From assembly GCF_002112505.1 (NCBI RefSeq), contig NZ_NEHW01000013.1:112726-176725 (forward strand): 64,000 bases of DNA. The letters are read 5' to 3'. Below are positions 1-6,531 of this stretch, piece by piece. This DNA is from Pseudomonas sp. R28(2017). GTDB taxonomy: Bacteria > Pseudomonadota > Gammaproteobacteria > Pseudomonadales > Pseudomonadaceae. A program made the position numbers and the translations under genes. Numbering within the stretch: position 1 is the stretch's first letter; each line of letters begins with the position of its first letter. A model generated the notes under the pieces. It saw only the letters and a program-made list of their open reading frames with translations. It had not been told where the DNA came from and did not search any database.

Positions 1-195
1 CAGTTGAGCATTCAGCAGCTGGCGCGCCAGCAGTATGAAGCGGCACTGGAAGGATTGCTGAAGCTGTTCCAGCGTAATCGCGGGTATGAGAACGGCTTGC
101 CGCAGAAGGCGATGCTGCAGGTGTTCGAGCTGCTGGGCAGTGACCATCCGCTGGTGGGGGTTTACCGCCGTCGGCTGTCTTCGGCCATGTTCTGA
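1..195 (+). CDS. ybbN: C-terminal end of a CnoX/YbbN-type thioredoxin-fold co-chaperone (partial)
   Basis: The frame is open from the window edge and stops at a TGA at 193-195, so only about 64 C-terminal residues are present. The segment RNRGYENGLPQKAMLQVFELLGSDHPLV and the ending YRRRLSSAMF match what I know of the C-terminal TPR-like part of the YbbN/CnoX family, whose members end with a similar KAM-x-x-F-x-LLG-x-x-HPLV-x-x-YRR-x-L pattern. CnoX proteins are holdases that protect clients during bleach stress and hand them to GroEL. The thioredoxin domain lies outside the window, so the active-site pair cannot be inspected. A REP pair follows about 30 nt after the stop. Confidence 0.75.
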   Translation, partial: QLSIQQLARQQYEAALEGLLKLFQRNRGYENGLPQKAMLQVFELLGSDHPLVGVYRRRLSSAMF

Positions 196-226
196 CCTGA
201 AGCCCGTTGCGAGGGCTTTGCCCTCG

Positions 227-308
227 TTCGCGGGCGCGCCCGCTCCCACAGGGATCGCGCAAGGCCTGAGAGCTGTGCAGTACCTGTGGGAGCGGGCTTG
301 CCCGCGAA
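227..308. repeat. REP pair in inverted orientation (BIME-like)
   Basis: Two copies of the P. putida type REP unit face each other: TTCGCGGGCGCGCCCGCTCC at 227-246 and its inverse, GTGGGAGCGGGCTTGCCCGC, at about 287-306. Each copy is itself palindromic. The pair lies between the convergent ends of the CnoX-type gene (plus strand) and the small hypothetical gene (minus strand), which is where such elements usually sit. It may stabilise transcript ends, but that is inference. Confidence 0.9.
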
Positions 309-327
309 GAGGCCCGCATAGGCAACC

Positions 328-666
328 TCACCCCACCCAGTGATACACCGGCGCATCCACGCCACTTTCCACCTTCACCTCGCTGCTGTGGCGCAAGCGC
401 ACCAGCAACCGCTTGCCTGCTGCGGTACTCCCGGCAAGTCCTTCCAGCCGGTCCAGCAATTCTGGCCCGTTCATCTGCCCTGCCAGGCGCAACACCTCAC
501 GTGCGGCATGCCACTGCCCATCGTCCTGGCGCGGCGCCGCTGCCGCTGCAGCCACCGGCTCAGCCACTGGCACCTCGATCTGCCGCCCCAACTGCGCCCA
601 CTCCTGCGGTTCCAACTCGATGGTCAGGTCCACCGGCCAGTCGCCAATCTGTCCACGAATTCTCAC
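328..666 (-). CDS. Small hypothetical protein, 112 aa
   Basis: I do not recognise a named family. The protein starts RIRGQIGDWPVDLTIELEPQ, has an alanine-rich stretch near residues 38-44, and ends in a segment rich in charged residues and valine (RLRHSSEVKVESGVDAPV). It has no signal peptide and no membrane segment, so it is probably a small soluble cytoplasmic protein. The start is GTG at 664-666: reading the minus strand, an AAGGA ribosome-binding site lies seven bases upstream, while the nearby ATG at 671-673 is in another frame. It is encoded alone, divergent from the Zur-box operon, and the intervening 133 nt hold that operon's promoter. A real gene is likely from the ribosome-binding site and the GC-rich third positions; function unknown. 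Confidence 0.7.
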   Translation of the reverse strand: MRIRGQIGDWPVDLTIELEPQEWAQLGRQIEVPVAEPVAAAAAAPRQDDGQWHAAREVLRLAGQMNGPELLDRLEGLAGSTAAGKRLLVRLRHSSEVKVESGVDAPVYHWVG

Positions 667-753
667 GATGCATTCCTTGAGCTCAAGTCAATGCAGCCAT
701 GCTACCGCAACATGAAACCTGCGCCACCCAGGCTGGCGGGCCGTAGAGAAGTT

Positions 754-766
754 GTTATAACATAAC
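754..766 (+). promoter_or_regulatory. Candidate Zur operator overlapping a promoter
   Basis: The 13-mer GTTATAACATAAC is a palindrome with GTTAT and ATAAC arms and a three-base centre. It closely resembles the core of the gammaproteobacterial Zur box (GTTATANTATAAC type). It lies 34-46 nt upstream of the DUF2796 start codon and its TATAAC overlaps the expected -10 region, so a bound repressor would block transcription. Zinc-replete repression is inferred from the motif and from the histidine-rich product of the next gene. Confidence 0.75.
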
Positions 767-799
767 CACAATTTCCCCAGCATCTCCCTGGAGTCGTCC

Positions 800-1375
800 A
801 TGCGTCGTCTGCTGCTCGCCTTGCCCTTCGCCCTGCTGCCCCTGGCCGTGGCCCATGCCCACGACGAACATGACCATGATCACGCCCACGGCACCCTCGG
901 TGCCCACGAACATGGCGTGGCCAAGCTCAACGCGGTGCTCGACGGCAACACCCTGGAGCTGGAGCTGGACAGCCCGGCGATGAACCTGGTCGGCTTCGAA
1001 CATGCCGCCAGCAGCGATGCCGACAAGGCCAAGGTTGCCGCGGTACGCCAGCAGCTCGAACAGCCGCTGAAGCTGTTCGCCCTGGCCTCGGCCGCAGGCT
1101 GCAAGGAGGATCAGCAAGAACTGGAGAGCCCGCTGTTCGGCGACCCGGCCAAGGCTGACGACGATGGTGACGAACACGAGAAGGGCCATGTGCACAGCGA
1201 CATCAATGCCCACTACCAGCTGACCTGCGCCACCCCGGATAAACTCGCCCAAATCGACCTCACCCCACTGTACAAGGCCTTCCCGGCCACCCAGAAAATC
1301 AACGTGCAACTGATTGGCCCGAATGGCCAGAAAGGCGTCGAGACCTCGCCCGCCAAGGCCGTGGTCGCGTTCTGA
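800..1375 (+). CDS. DUF2796 (ZrgA-like) histidine-rich periplasmic zinc-binding protein
   Basis: The 191-residue product has a signal peptide (MRRLLLALPFALLPLAVAHA) followed at once by a His/Asp cluster (HDEHDHDHAHG, residues 21-31). A second acidic/His patch lies near residues 117-136 (DDDGDEHEKGHVHSDINAH). This fits the DUF2796 family, which includes ZrgA of the Vibrio cholerae Zur-regulated zrg zinc-uptake system. The start is supported by GGAG seven bases upstream. It is the first gene of a tight operon with an ABC ATPase, a permease and a DUF3299 protein, and a Zur-like box precedes it. The likely role is capture of zinc in the periplasm. Whether the system imports zinc or does another zinc-starvation task is not settled by the sequence. 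Confidence 0.85.
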   Translation: MRRLLLALPFALLPLAVAHAHDEHDHDHAHGTLGAHEHGVAKLNAVLDGNTLELELDSPAMNLVGFEHAASSDADKAKVAAVRQQLEQPLKLFALASAAGCKEDQQELESPLFGDPAKADDDGDEHEKGHVHSDINAHYQLTCATPDKLAQIDLTPLYKAFPATQKINVQLIGPNGQKGVETSPAKAVVAF

Positions 1376-1376
1376 A

Positions 1377-2087
1377 ATGCGCCAGCCGTTGATTGAGCTG
1401 CAGGACCTGGTGTTCGCCTGGCCCGGCCAGGCGCCACTGCTGGATATCCCGGCACTGCGCCTGGAGGCCGGTGAAGCACTGTTCCTCAAGGGCCCCAGTG
1501 GCAGTGGCAAGACCACCCTGCTGGGCTTGCTCGGTGGGGTCAACCGCCCAGGTCAGGGCCGTATCCAGCTGCTCGGGCAGGACCTCGCCGTGCTAGGCCA
1601 GGGTGCGCGTGACCGCTTCCGGGTGGACCACACCGGCTACATCTTCCAGCAGTTCAACTTGCTACCGTTCCTTTCGGTGCGCGAAAACGTCGAACTGCCG
1701 TGCCGCTTTTCGCGCAGCCGCGCCGAACGTGCCCGTCAGCGCCACGGCAGCGTCGATCAGGCCGCCAGCGTGCTGCTGGCGCACCTGGGCCTGGGTGACC
1801 CGGCGCTGCTCGCAAGGCGTGCCGACAGCCTGTCGATCGGCCAGCAGCAGCGCGTCGCGGCTGCACGCGCGCTGATCGGCCAGCCCGAACTGGTGATTGC
1901 CGACGAGCCGACCTCGGCGCTGGATGCCGATACCCGCGAAGCCTTCATCCGCCTGCTGTTCGACGAATGCCGTACGGCCGGTTCCAGCCTGTTGTTCGTC
2001 AGCCATGACCAGAGCCTGGCACCGCTGTTCGACCGGCACCTGTCCCTGGCCGAACTCAACCGCGCCGCCAAGCCCCGGGAGGCCTGA
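1377..2087 (+). CDS. ABC transporter ATP-binding protein of the putative zinc system
   Basis: A 236-residue ATPase of the LolD/MacB-like class that partners FtsX-type permeases. Visible motifs are Walker A GPSGSGKTT, Q-loop region IFQQFNLLPF, signature LSIGQQQRVAAARAL, Walker B LVIADEPTSALD and the H-loop FVSHDQ. The ATG at 1377-1379 lies one base after the upstream TGA (1373-1375), so the longer upstream reading frame is not needed. The gene ends in a TGATG overlap with the permease, which points to translational coupling. It should energise the FtsX-like permease at the inner membrane. Confidence 0.9.
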   Translation: MRQPLIELQDLVFAWPGQAPLLDIPALRLEAGEALFLKGPSGSGKTTLLGLLGGVNRPGQGRIQLLGQDLAVLGQGARDRFRVDHTGYIFQQFNLLPFLSVRENVELPCRFSRSRAERARQRHGSVDQAASVLLAHLGLGDPALLARRADSLSIGQQQRVAAARALIGQPELVIADEPTSALDADTREAFIRLLFDECRTAGSSLLFVSHDQSLAPLFDRHLSLAELNRAAKPREA

Positions 2088-3352
2088 TGTACCTGCTTCG
2101 CCTTGCCCTGGCCAGCCTGGCCAACCGCCGTTTCACCGCCTTTCTCACGGCCTTCGCCATCGCCCTGTCGGTATGCCTGCTGCTGGCCGTCGAGCGCGTA
2201 CGCACCGAAGCCCGCGCCAGCTTCGCCAGCACCATCAGCGGTACCGACCTGATCGTCGGCGCCCGCTCGGGCTCGGTGAACCTGCTGCTGTATTCGGTAT
2301 TTCGCATCGGCAACGCCACCAACAACATCCGCTGGGACAGCTTCCAGCACTATGCCCAGGACCCACGGGTCAAGTGGGCGATCCCGATCTCGCTGGGTGA
2401 CTCGCACCGTGGCTACCGGGTGATGGGGACCACCACCGATTACTTCAGCCATTACCAGTACGGCCGCAAGCAGCATCTGCAACTGAGCCAGGGCCGTGAA
2501 TTCGCCAGCGACCCGTTCGAAGTGGTGCTCGGTGCCGAAGTGGCCGACGCGCTGCACTACAAGCTGGGCGACAAGCTGGTACTGGCGCACGGTATCGCCG
2601 CGATCAGCCTGGTCAAGCATGACGACAAGCCGTTCACCGTGGTCGGCGTGCTCAAGCGCACCGGCACGCCGGTCGACCGCACCCTGCACATCAGCCTCGC
2701 CGGCATGGAAGCCATCCACGTCGACTGGCAAAACGGCGTGCCGGCCCGTGGTGCCGGGCGCATCAGTGCCGACCAGGCGCGGACCATGGACCTGCAGCCA
2801 GCAGCCATCACCGCGTTCATGCTCGGCCTGAACAACAAGATCGCCACCTTCAGCCTGCAGCGCGAGATCAACGAGTACCGCAGCGAGCCGTTGCTGGCGA
2901 TCCTGCCCGGGGTTGCCCTGCAGGAGCTGTGGAGCCTGATGGGAACCGCCGAACAGGCGTTGTTCGTGGTGTCGGTGTTCGTGGTGCTGACCGGCCTGAT
3001 CGGCATGCTCACGGCGATCCTCACCAGCCTCAACGAACGCCGCCGGGAGATGGCGATCCTGCGCTCGGTGGGTGCGCGGCCGTGGCATATCGCCGGGCTG
3101 CTGGTGCTCGAAGCGCTGGCGCTGGCGGTTGCGGGCATTGCGGCGGGTCTTGGGCTGCTGTATGCGGGGATCGCCCTGGCGCAAGGCTACGTTCAGGCCA
3201 ACTACGGCCTGTACCTGCCCCTGACCTTGCCCAGCCCCCATGAGTGGACGCTGCTGGCCATCATCCTTGGCGCGGCGTTGCTGATGGGCAGCGTGCCGGC
3301 CTGGCGCGCCTATCGGCAATCGCTGGCCGATGGCCTGTCCATTCACCTCTGA
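2087..3352 (+). CDS. FtsX-like ABC permease of the putative zinc system
   Basis: A 421-residue inner-membrane protein with the MacB/FtsX layout: one N-terminal membrane segment (about residues 12-35), a large periplasmic domain (about 40-280), then three C-terminal membrane segments (about 285-310, 335-360 and 385-410). The segment NERRREMAILRSVGARP before the second C-terminal helix is typical of the family's cytoplasmic coupling loop. Its start codon overlaps the ATPase stop. FtsX-type permeases usually do mechanical work on periplasmic proteins or lipoproteins rather than form a classic solute channel, so a zinc role is inferred from the operon and its Zur box rather than from this protein. 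Confidence 0.88.
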   Translation: MYLLRLALASLANRRFTAFLTAFAIALSVCLLLAVERVRTEARASFASTISGTDLIVGARSGSVNLLLYSVFRIGNATNNIRWDSFQHYAQDPRVKWAIPISLGDSHRGYRVMGTTTDYFSHYQYGRKQHLQLSQGREFASDPFEVVLGAEVADALHYKLGDKLVLAHGIAAISLVKHDDKPFTVVGVLKRTGTPVDRTLHISLAGMEAIHVDWQNGVPARGAGRISADQARTMDLQPAAITAFMLGLNNKIATFSLQREINEYRSEPLLAILPGVALQELWSLMGTAEQALFVVSVFVVLTGLIGMLTAILTSLNERRREMAILRSVGARPWHIAGLLVLEALALAVAGIAAGLGLLYAGIALAQGYVQANYGLYLPLTLPSPHEWTLLAIILGAALLMGSVPAWRAYRQSLADGLSIHL

Positions 3353-3362
3353 GAGCTTTGCA

Positions 3363-3980
3363 ATGATCCGAGACCTCACCGCCCTTTTCGCGGGCAAGCC
3401 CGCTCCCACAAGGAGCGCGCCAAACCCTGTGGGAGCGGGCTCGCCCGCGAAAGGGCCGGGACAGGCCGCCCAACTTTTGCTGGTAGTGCTGCTCTCGCTG
3501 GCATTACCTGCCTGGGCCTCGGAGCCCCGCGAGCTGGATTGGCCTGCGCTCATCCCCGAAGGCGCGCCGGTCATCCCGCCACAACTGGCACCGCTGCACG
3601 ACATGTCGCAGCTGAGCAATGCGCTGTCGGCCGAATCGGCCCCGCCGGCACGCCAGCAGGCGCCCGATGCCCCGGTGGTGAAAAGCCTGGACGGCGAGCA
3701 GGTCAAGATCCCGGGCTATATCGTGCCACTTGAGGTCAGTGAAGAAGGCCGCACCACAGAGTTCTTGCTGGTGCCTTACTATGGCGCCTGCATCCATGTG
3801 CCACCCCCGCCGTCGAACCAGATCGTGCATATCTTCAGCGAAATGGGTGTGCGCGTGGAGGACCTCTACCAGCCTTACTGGATCGAGGGAAATATGCAGG
3901 TTAGAGCCTCCAGCAGCGAATTGGCCGACGCCGGATACCAGATGGAAGCGGAGAAAATATACGCTTATGTTCTCAAGTGA
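3363..3980 (+). CDS. DUF3299 exported protein with a REP-encoded insertion before its signal sequence
   Basis: The 205-residue product carries the DUF3299 hallmark in its C-terminal half (GYIVPLE, then FLLVPYYGACIHVPPPPSNQ, about residues 118-155). A hydrophobic export segment (LLLVVLLSLALPAWA) ends near residue 51, so the protein should be periplasmic or membrane-attached. The ATG at 3363-3365 has a GAGAG ribosome-binding site and lies 10 nt after the permease stop. Between this start and the hydrophobic segment sits a 66-nt REP pair read in frame (residues 9-30), giving an abnormally long n-region. Without it the signal peptide would look ordinary. No better-placed downstream start with a ribosome-binding site is visible. 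As last gene of the Zur-box operon it probably works with the DUF2796 protein. Confidence 0.82.
   Translation: MIRDLTALFAGKPAPTRSAPNPVGAGSPAKGPGQAAQLLLVVLLSLALPAWASEPRELDWPALIPEGAPVIPPQLAPLHDMSQLSNALSAESAPPARQQAPDAPVVKSLDGEQVKIPGYIVPLEVSEEGRTTEFLLVPYYGACIHVPPPPSNQIVHIFSEMGVRVEDLYQPYWIEGNMQVRASSSELADAGYQMEAEKIYAYVLK
3387..3452. repeat. REP pair inside a coding region
   Basis: Two inverted REP units, TTCGCGGGCAAGCCCGCTCC from 3387 and the inverse GTGGGAGCGGGCTCGCCCGC to about 3448, lie inside the first 90 nt of the DUF3299 gene. The pair spans 66 nt, exactly 22 codons, so the frame is kept. REP units in this genome otherwise lie between genes (227-308, 12589-12615, 16127-16210). Confidence 0.9.
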
Positions 3981-4010
3981 GAACTGTTTCGAATTCGTGA
4001 CGACGCTTCT

Positions 4011-4024
4011 TTGAGCTGGGTCAA
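4011..4024 (+). promoter_or_regulatory. Candidate Anr/FNR half-matched site upstream of the OmpW-family porin
   Basis: TTGAGCTGGGTCAA has the TTGAN-N4-(A/G)TCAA form of an Anr/FNR box with one departure in the left half (TTGAG for TTGAT). It lies about 66-79 nt before the OprG start codon. OmpW-family porins are known FNR targets in enterics, and OprG is Anr-dependent in P. aeruginosa, so the placement makes sense. Binding here is inference. Confidence 0.5.
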
Positions 4025-4089
4025 ACTTTCGCTTCAGACGCATCCGTACCATTGGACTACTCGTTTACTCACGTCCTTTGGGAGCTTCC

Positions 4090-4773
4090 ATGAACAAGTC
4101 CTTGCTCGGTGCCTCGCTTGTGGCCCTTGCGCTCGCCGCCCCTGTTGCCCACGCCCACCAGGCGGGTGATGTCATCGTCCGTGCCGGTGCCATCACCACT
4201 GCCCCGAACGAAAGCAGCGGCGACCTGAAATTCGACGGCAACAAGGTGTCGGGCACCAAGGCGACCCTGGACAGCGACACTCAGTTGGGCCTGACCTTCG
4301 CCTACATGCTCACCGACCACATCGGCCTGGAGCTGCTGGCGGCGACCCCGTTCAAGCACAGCGTCGGCGTCAAAGGGCTCGGTGGCGGGCTGGACGGCAA
4401 GCTGGCCGACATCAAACAGCTGCCACCGACCCTGTCCGTGCAGTACTACCCGATGGAGCCGAACTCCAAGTTCCAGCCGTACGCCGGCGTCGGCATCAAC
4501 TACACCCTGTTCTTCGACGAAGACCTGACCAGCGAGCGCAAGCAACAGGGCTTCAGCAACCTCAAGCTGCAGGATTCGGTCGGTATCGCCGGCCAGTTGG
4601 GCATGGACTACATGATCACCGACAACCTGCTGGTGAACGCCTCGGTCTGGTACGTCGACATCGACACCAAGGCCAGCGTCAACGGCCCGACCGCATTGGG
4701 CTACAGCAAGACCAAGGTCGACGTCGATGTCGACCCTTGGGTGTACATGGTCGGCCTTGGCTACAAGTTCTGA
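4090..4773 (+). CDS. oprG: OmpW-family outer-membrane protein, OprG-like
   Basis: The 227-residue product has a signal peptide (MNKSLLGASLVALALAAPVAHA) and an eight-stranded beta-barrel pattern ending in the aromatic outer-membrane signature GLGYKF. OmpW landmarks include the AGDVIVRAGAITTAPN start of the mature part, LGLTFAYMLTDHIGLELLAATPFKH, and YYPMEPNSKFQPYAGVGINYT. The ATG at 4090 was chosen because GGGAG lies about six bases upstream; the TTG in frame at 4078 would overlap that site. Family members form narrow hydrophobic channels for small non-polar compounds. The 3' end overlaps the convergent MFS gene by 13 nt. Oxygen control by Anr is plausible from the upstream site. Confidence 0.9.
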   Translation: MNKSLLGASLVALALAAPVAHAHQAGDVIVRAGAITTAPNESSGDLKFDGNKVSGTKATLDSDTQLGLTFAYMLTDHIGLELLAATPFKHSVGVKGLGGGLDGKLADIKQLPPTLSVQYYPMEPNSKFQPYAGVGINYTLFFDEDLTSERKQQGFSNLKLQDSVGIAGQLGMDYMITDNLLVNASVWYVDIDTKASVNGPTALGYSKTKVDVDVDPWVYMVGLGYKF

Positions 4774-5954
4774 CCTGAACACGGCAGGGCGGCTTCGGCC
4801 GCCCTTTCCCGTTGCCCCCACGACCAGTACCCCAGCGCCAACGCACTGATCAACATCCCCAGTCCACAGACCGCCGTCCAGCCCCAGCGCGCATACACCC
4901 AGCTCGCCAGCACTGCGCCCAGGCCGCTACCGATCGAGTAGCAGCACATGTAGGCGCCGATCAAGCGACTGGCCATCGCGCCACGCCCTGCCAGCAGCAG
5001 ACTCTGGTTGGTGACATGCACCGCCTGCACGGCGAAATCCAGCATCAGCACGCCCAGCACGAACGCCGTCAGCGATTGCCCGACGAAGGCTGTCGGCAGC
5101 CATGACAGCGTCAACACGGCCAGCGCCAGGCCGGTGGTGCGCTCGCCCAGCCCTCGATCAGCCAGCCGCCCGGCCCGCGACGCCGCCAGGGTGCCGGCGA
5201 TACCAGCCAGGCCGAACAGGCCGATTTCGGTATGGCTGAGTGCGATCGGAAGTGCACTCAGGGGTAGCACCATCGCACTCCACAGCACGCTGAACGCAGC
5301 GAAGATCAGCAGCGCGAACAACCCGCGCCGGCGCAGCTGGCGATCGCGTCGATACAAGGTGAACAACGAGCTGATCAGTTGCAGGTAGCCTGGCCGTTGC
5401 GCGGGTACCCGGCTCGCAGGCAGCCAGCGCCAGAGCACCATGGCCATCAGCATGAGCACAGCCGCCGACACGAAGTACACAGTTCGCCATCCGGCCAGGT
5501 CGGCGAGCGCACCTGAAACCAGACGCGCCAGCAGAATACCCAGCACCACCCCGCTGGTGACCGTGCCCACCGCCTGGCCCTGACTGGCCGGGCTGGCGAG
5601 GGTGGCGGCGTGGGCGACCATCACTTGCACCATGACCGCCATCAGCCCGACCAGGGCCAGGGTGGCCAGCATTACCAGCCATTCCTGCGCCAGGCCAACA
5701 CCGATCAGGGCCAGTGCGCAAATCAGCAGTTGCCCAAGCAGCAGGCGTTTGCGCTCGATCAGATCGCCAAGGGGCACGAGCAGGATCAGCCCAAGGGCAT
5801 AACCCGCCTGAGTCGCACCGACCACCCAACCGATCTGCTGCTGCGCCACGCCCAAGTCGCTGGCTATCGATTCGAGCAAAGGTTGAGCGAAATAGACCGT
5901 GGCCACGGCCATGGCACAAGTGGCGGCAAGCAACAGGGTTATCCAGCGATTCAT
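4761..5954 (-). CDS. MFS exporter (DHA1-like), 12 membrane segments
   Basis: The 397-residue product has about twelve hydrophobic segments and the MFS motif-A-like loop GDLIERKRLLLG after helix 2. The N-terminus (VYFAQPLLESIASDLGVAQQQIGWVVGATQAGYALGL) is typical of small-molecule efflux carriers. The ATG at 5952-5954 has AGGAG eight bases upstream; an open frame reaches 5996 but would cover the operator. The gene is divergent from an HxlR regulator, and two copies of a 19-bp operator-like palindrome lie between them, so it is probably that regulator's target. Its last 15 or so codons contain the terminator hairpin of the convergent porin gene. Substrate unknown. Confidence 0.88.
   Translation of the reverse strand: MNRWITLLLAATCAMAVATVYFAQPLLESIASDLGVAQQQIGWVVGATQAGYALGLILLVPLGDLIERKRLLLGQLLICALALIGVGLAQEWLVMLATLALVGLMAVMVQVMVAHAATLASPASQGQAVGTVTSGVVLGILLARLVSGALADLAGWRTVYFVSAAVLMLMAMVLWRWLPASRVPAQRPGYLQLISSLFTLYRRDRQLRRRGLFALLIFAAFSVLWSAMVLPLSALPIALSHTEIGLFGLAGIAGTLAASRAGRLADRGLGERTTGLALAVLTLSWLPTAFVGQSLTAFVLGVLMLDFAVQAVHVTNQSLLLAGRGAMASRLIGAYMCCYSIGSGLGAVLASWVYARWGWTAVCGLGMLISALALGYWSWGQRERAAEAALPCSGQNL
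4786..4805 (+). terminator. UUCG-loop terminator for the OmpW-family gene, inside the MFS 3' coding end
   Basis: AGGGCGGC, loop TTCG, GCCGCCCT, then TTTCCC. It starts 12 nt after the porin stop codon. The eight-base stem is perfect and the tetraloop is the stable UUCG type, though the U-tract is short. The hairpin is also translated as part of the MFS protein's C-terminus on the other strand. Confidence 0.75.
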
Positions 5955-5974
5955 CGGGCTCACTCCTTTGCACC

Positions 5975-5993
5975 TGGTTTCAAATTGAAACCA
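5975..5993. promoter_or_regulatory. Operator 1 of the HxlR/MFS divergent region
   Basis: TGGTTTCAAATTGAAACCA is a perfect 19-bp palindrome that begins 21 nt upstream of the MFS start codon. A second, imperfect copy lies 41 nt away centre to centre. HxlR dimers bind such palindromes; the assignment is inferred from position and repetition. Confidence 0.75.
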
Positions 5994-6015
5994 CATGGTG
6001 GCTATTTAACAAATG

Positions 6016-6034
6016 TGGTTTTAATCTGCAACCA
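6016..6034. promoter_or_regulatory. Operator 2 of the HxlR/MFS divergent region
   Basis: TGGTTTTAATCTGCAACCA matches operator 1 at 15 of 19 positions and keeps the TGGTTT and AACCA ends. It lies 23 nt before the HxlR start codon. Two sites about four helical turns apart suggest cooperative binding and autoregulation. Confidence 0.65.
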
Positions 6035-6057
6035 GATCAACCAAGCAGGTGCTGCCA

Positions 6058-6501
6058 ATGCTCGATGAAGTGAACGCTCAATGCCCCGTAGCCCGGGCGC
6101 TGGAAGTACTGGGTGACCGTTGGGCGCTGATGATCCTGCGCGATGCCTTCGATGGCCTGCGCCGTTTCAGCGAGTTCCAGAAGAACCTGGGGCTGGCGAA
6201 GAACATCCTCGCCTCACGGCTGAAGCTGCTGGTGGAGAGTGGGTTGCTGGCGTTGCAGCCGGCGTCGGATGGCAGTGCCTACAAGGAATATGTGCTGACC
6301 GAGAAAGGGCGCTCGGTGTTTCCGATCGTGGTGGGGTTGCGCCAGTGGGGGGAACGGTTTCTGTTCGAGGCGGGGGAAGCGCGGTCTGAGTTGGTGGACA
6401 GTACCAAGGGGCGGCCAGTCGGGATTCTGCAGGTGCGGGCCGAGGATGGCCGGCTACTGGCGGCGGAGGATTGCCTGCGCAAGGTTGTACGGCATACATG
6501 A
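6058..6501 (+). CDS. HxlR-family winged-helix transcriptional regulator
   Basis: The 147-residue protein carries the HxlR core: CPVARALEVLGDRWALMILRDAF, then RFSEFQKNLG, then the recognition-helix region LASRLKLLVESGLL, then the wing with YVLTEKG. A single Cys at residue 9 sits in the position that several HxlR members use for thiol or quinone sensing, but sensing here is inference. The ATG at 6058 was preferred over the GTG at 6049 because of its spacing from AGG at 6046-6048. It is divergent from an MFS exporter, with two matching operators between, and most likely represses that exporter and itself. Confidence 0.92.
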   Translation: MLDEVNAQCPVARALEVLGDRWALMILRDAFDGLRRFSEFQKNLGLAKNILASRLKLLVESGLLALQPASDGSAYKEYVLTEKGRSVFPIVVGLRQWGERFLFEAGEARSELVDSTKGRPVGILQVRAEDGRLLAAEDCLRKVVRHT

Positions 6502-6531
6502 TGCAGGGGCCGCCTTGCGGCCCCAGCAATC

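Noticed and set aside
1757..3706. A 649-codon minus-strand frame across the ABC transporter genes
   Set aside because: It is antisense to two clear family members, is rich in Arg/Gln/His low-complexity sequence, and crosses the REP pair.
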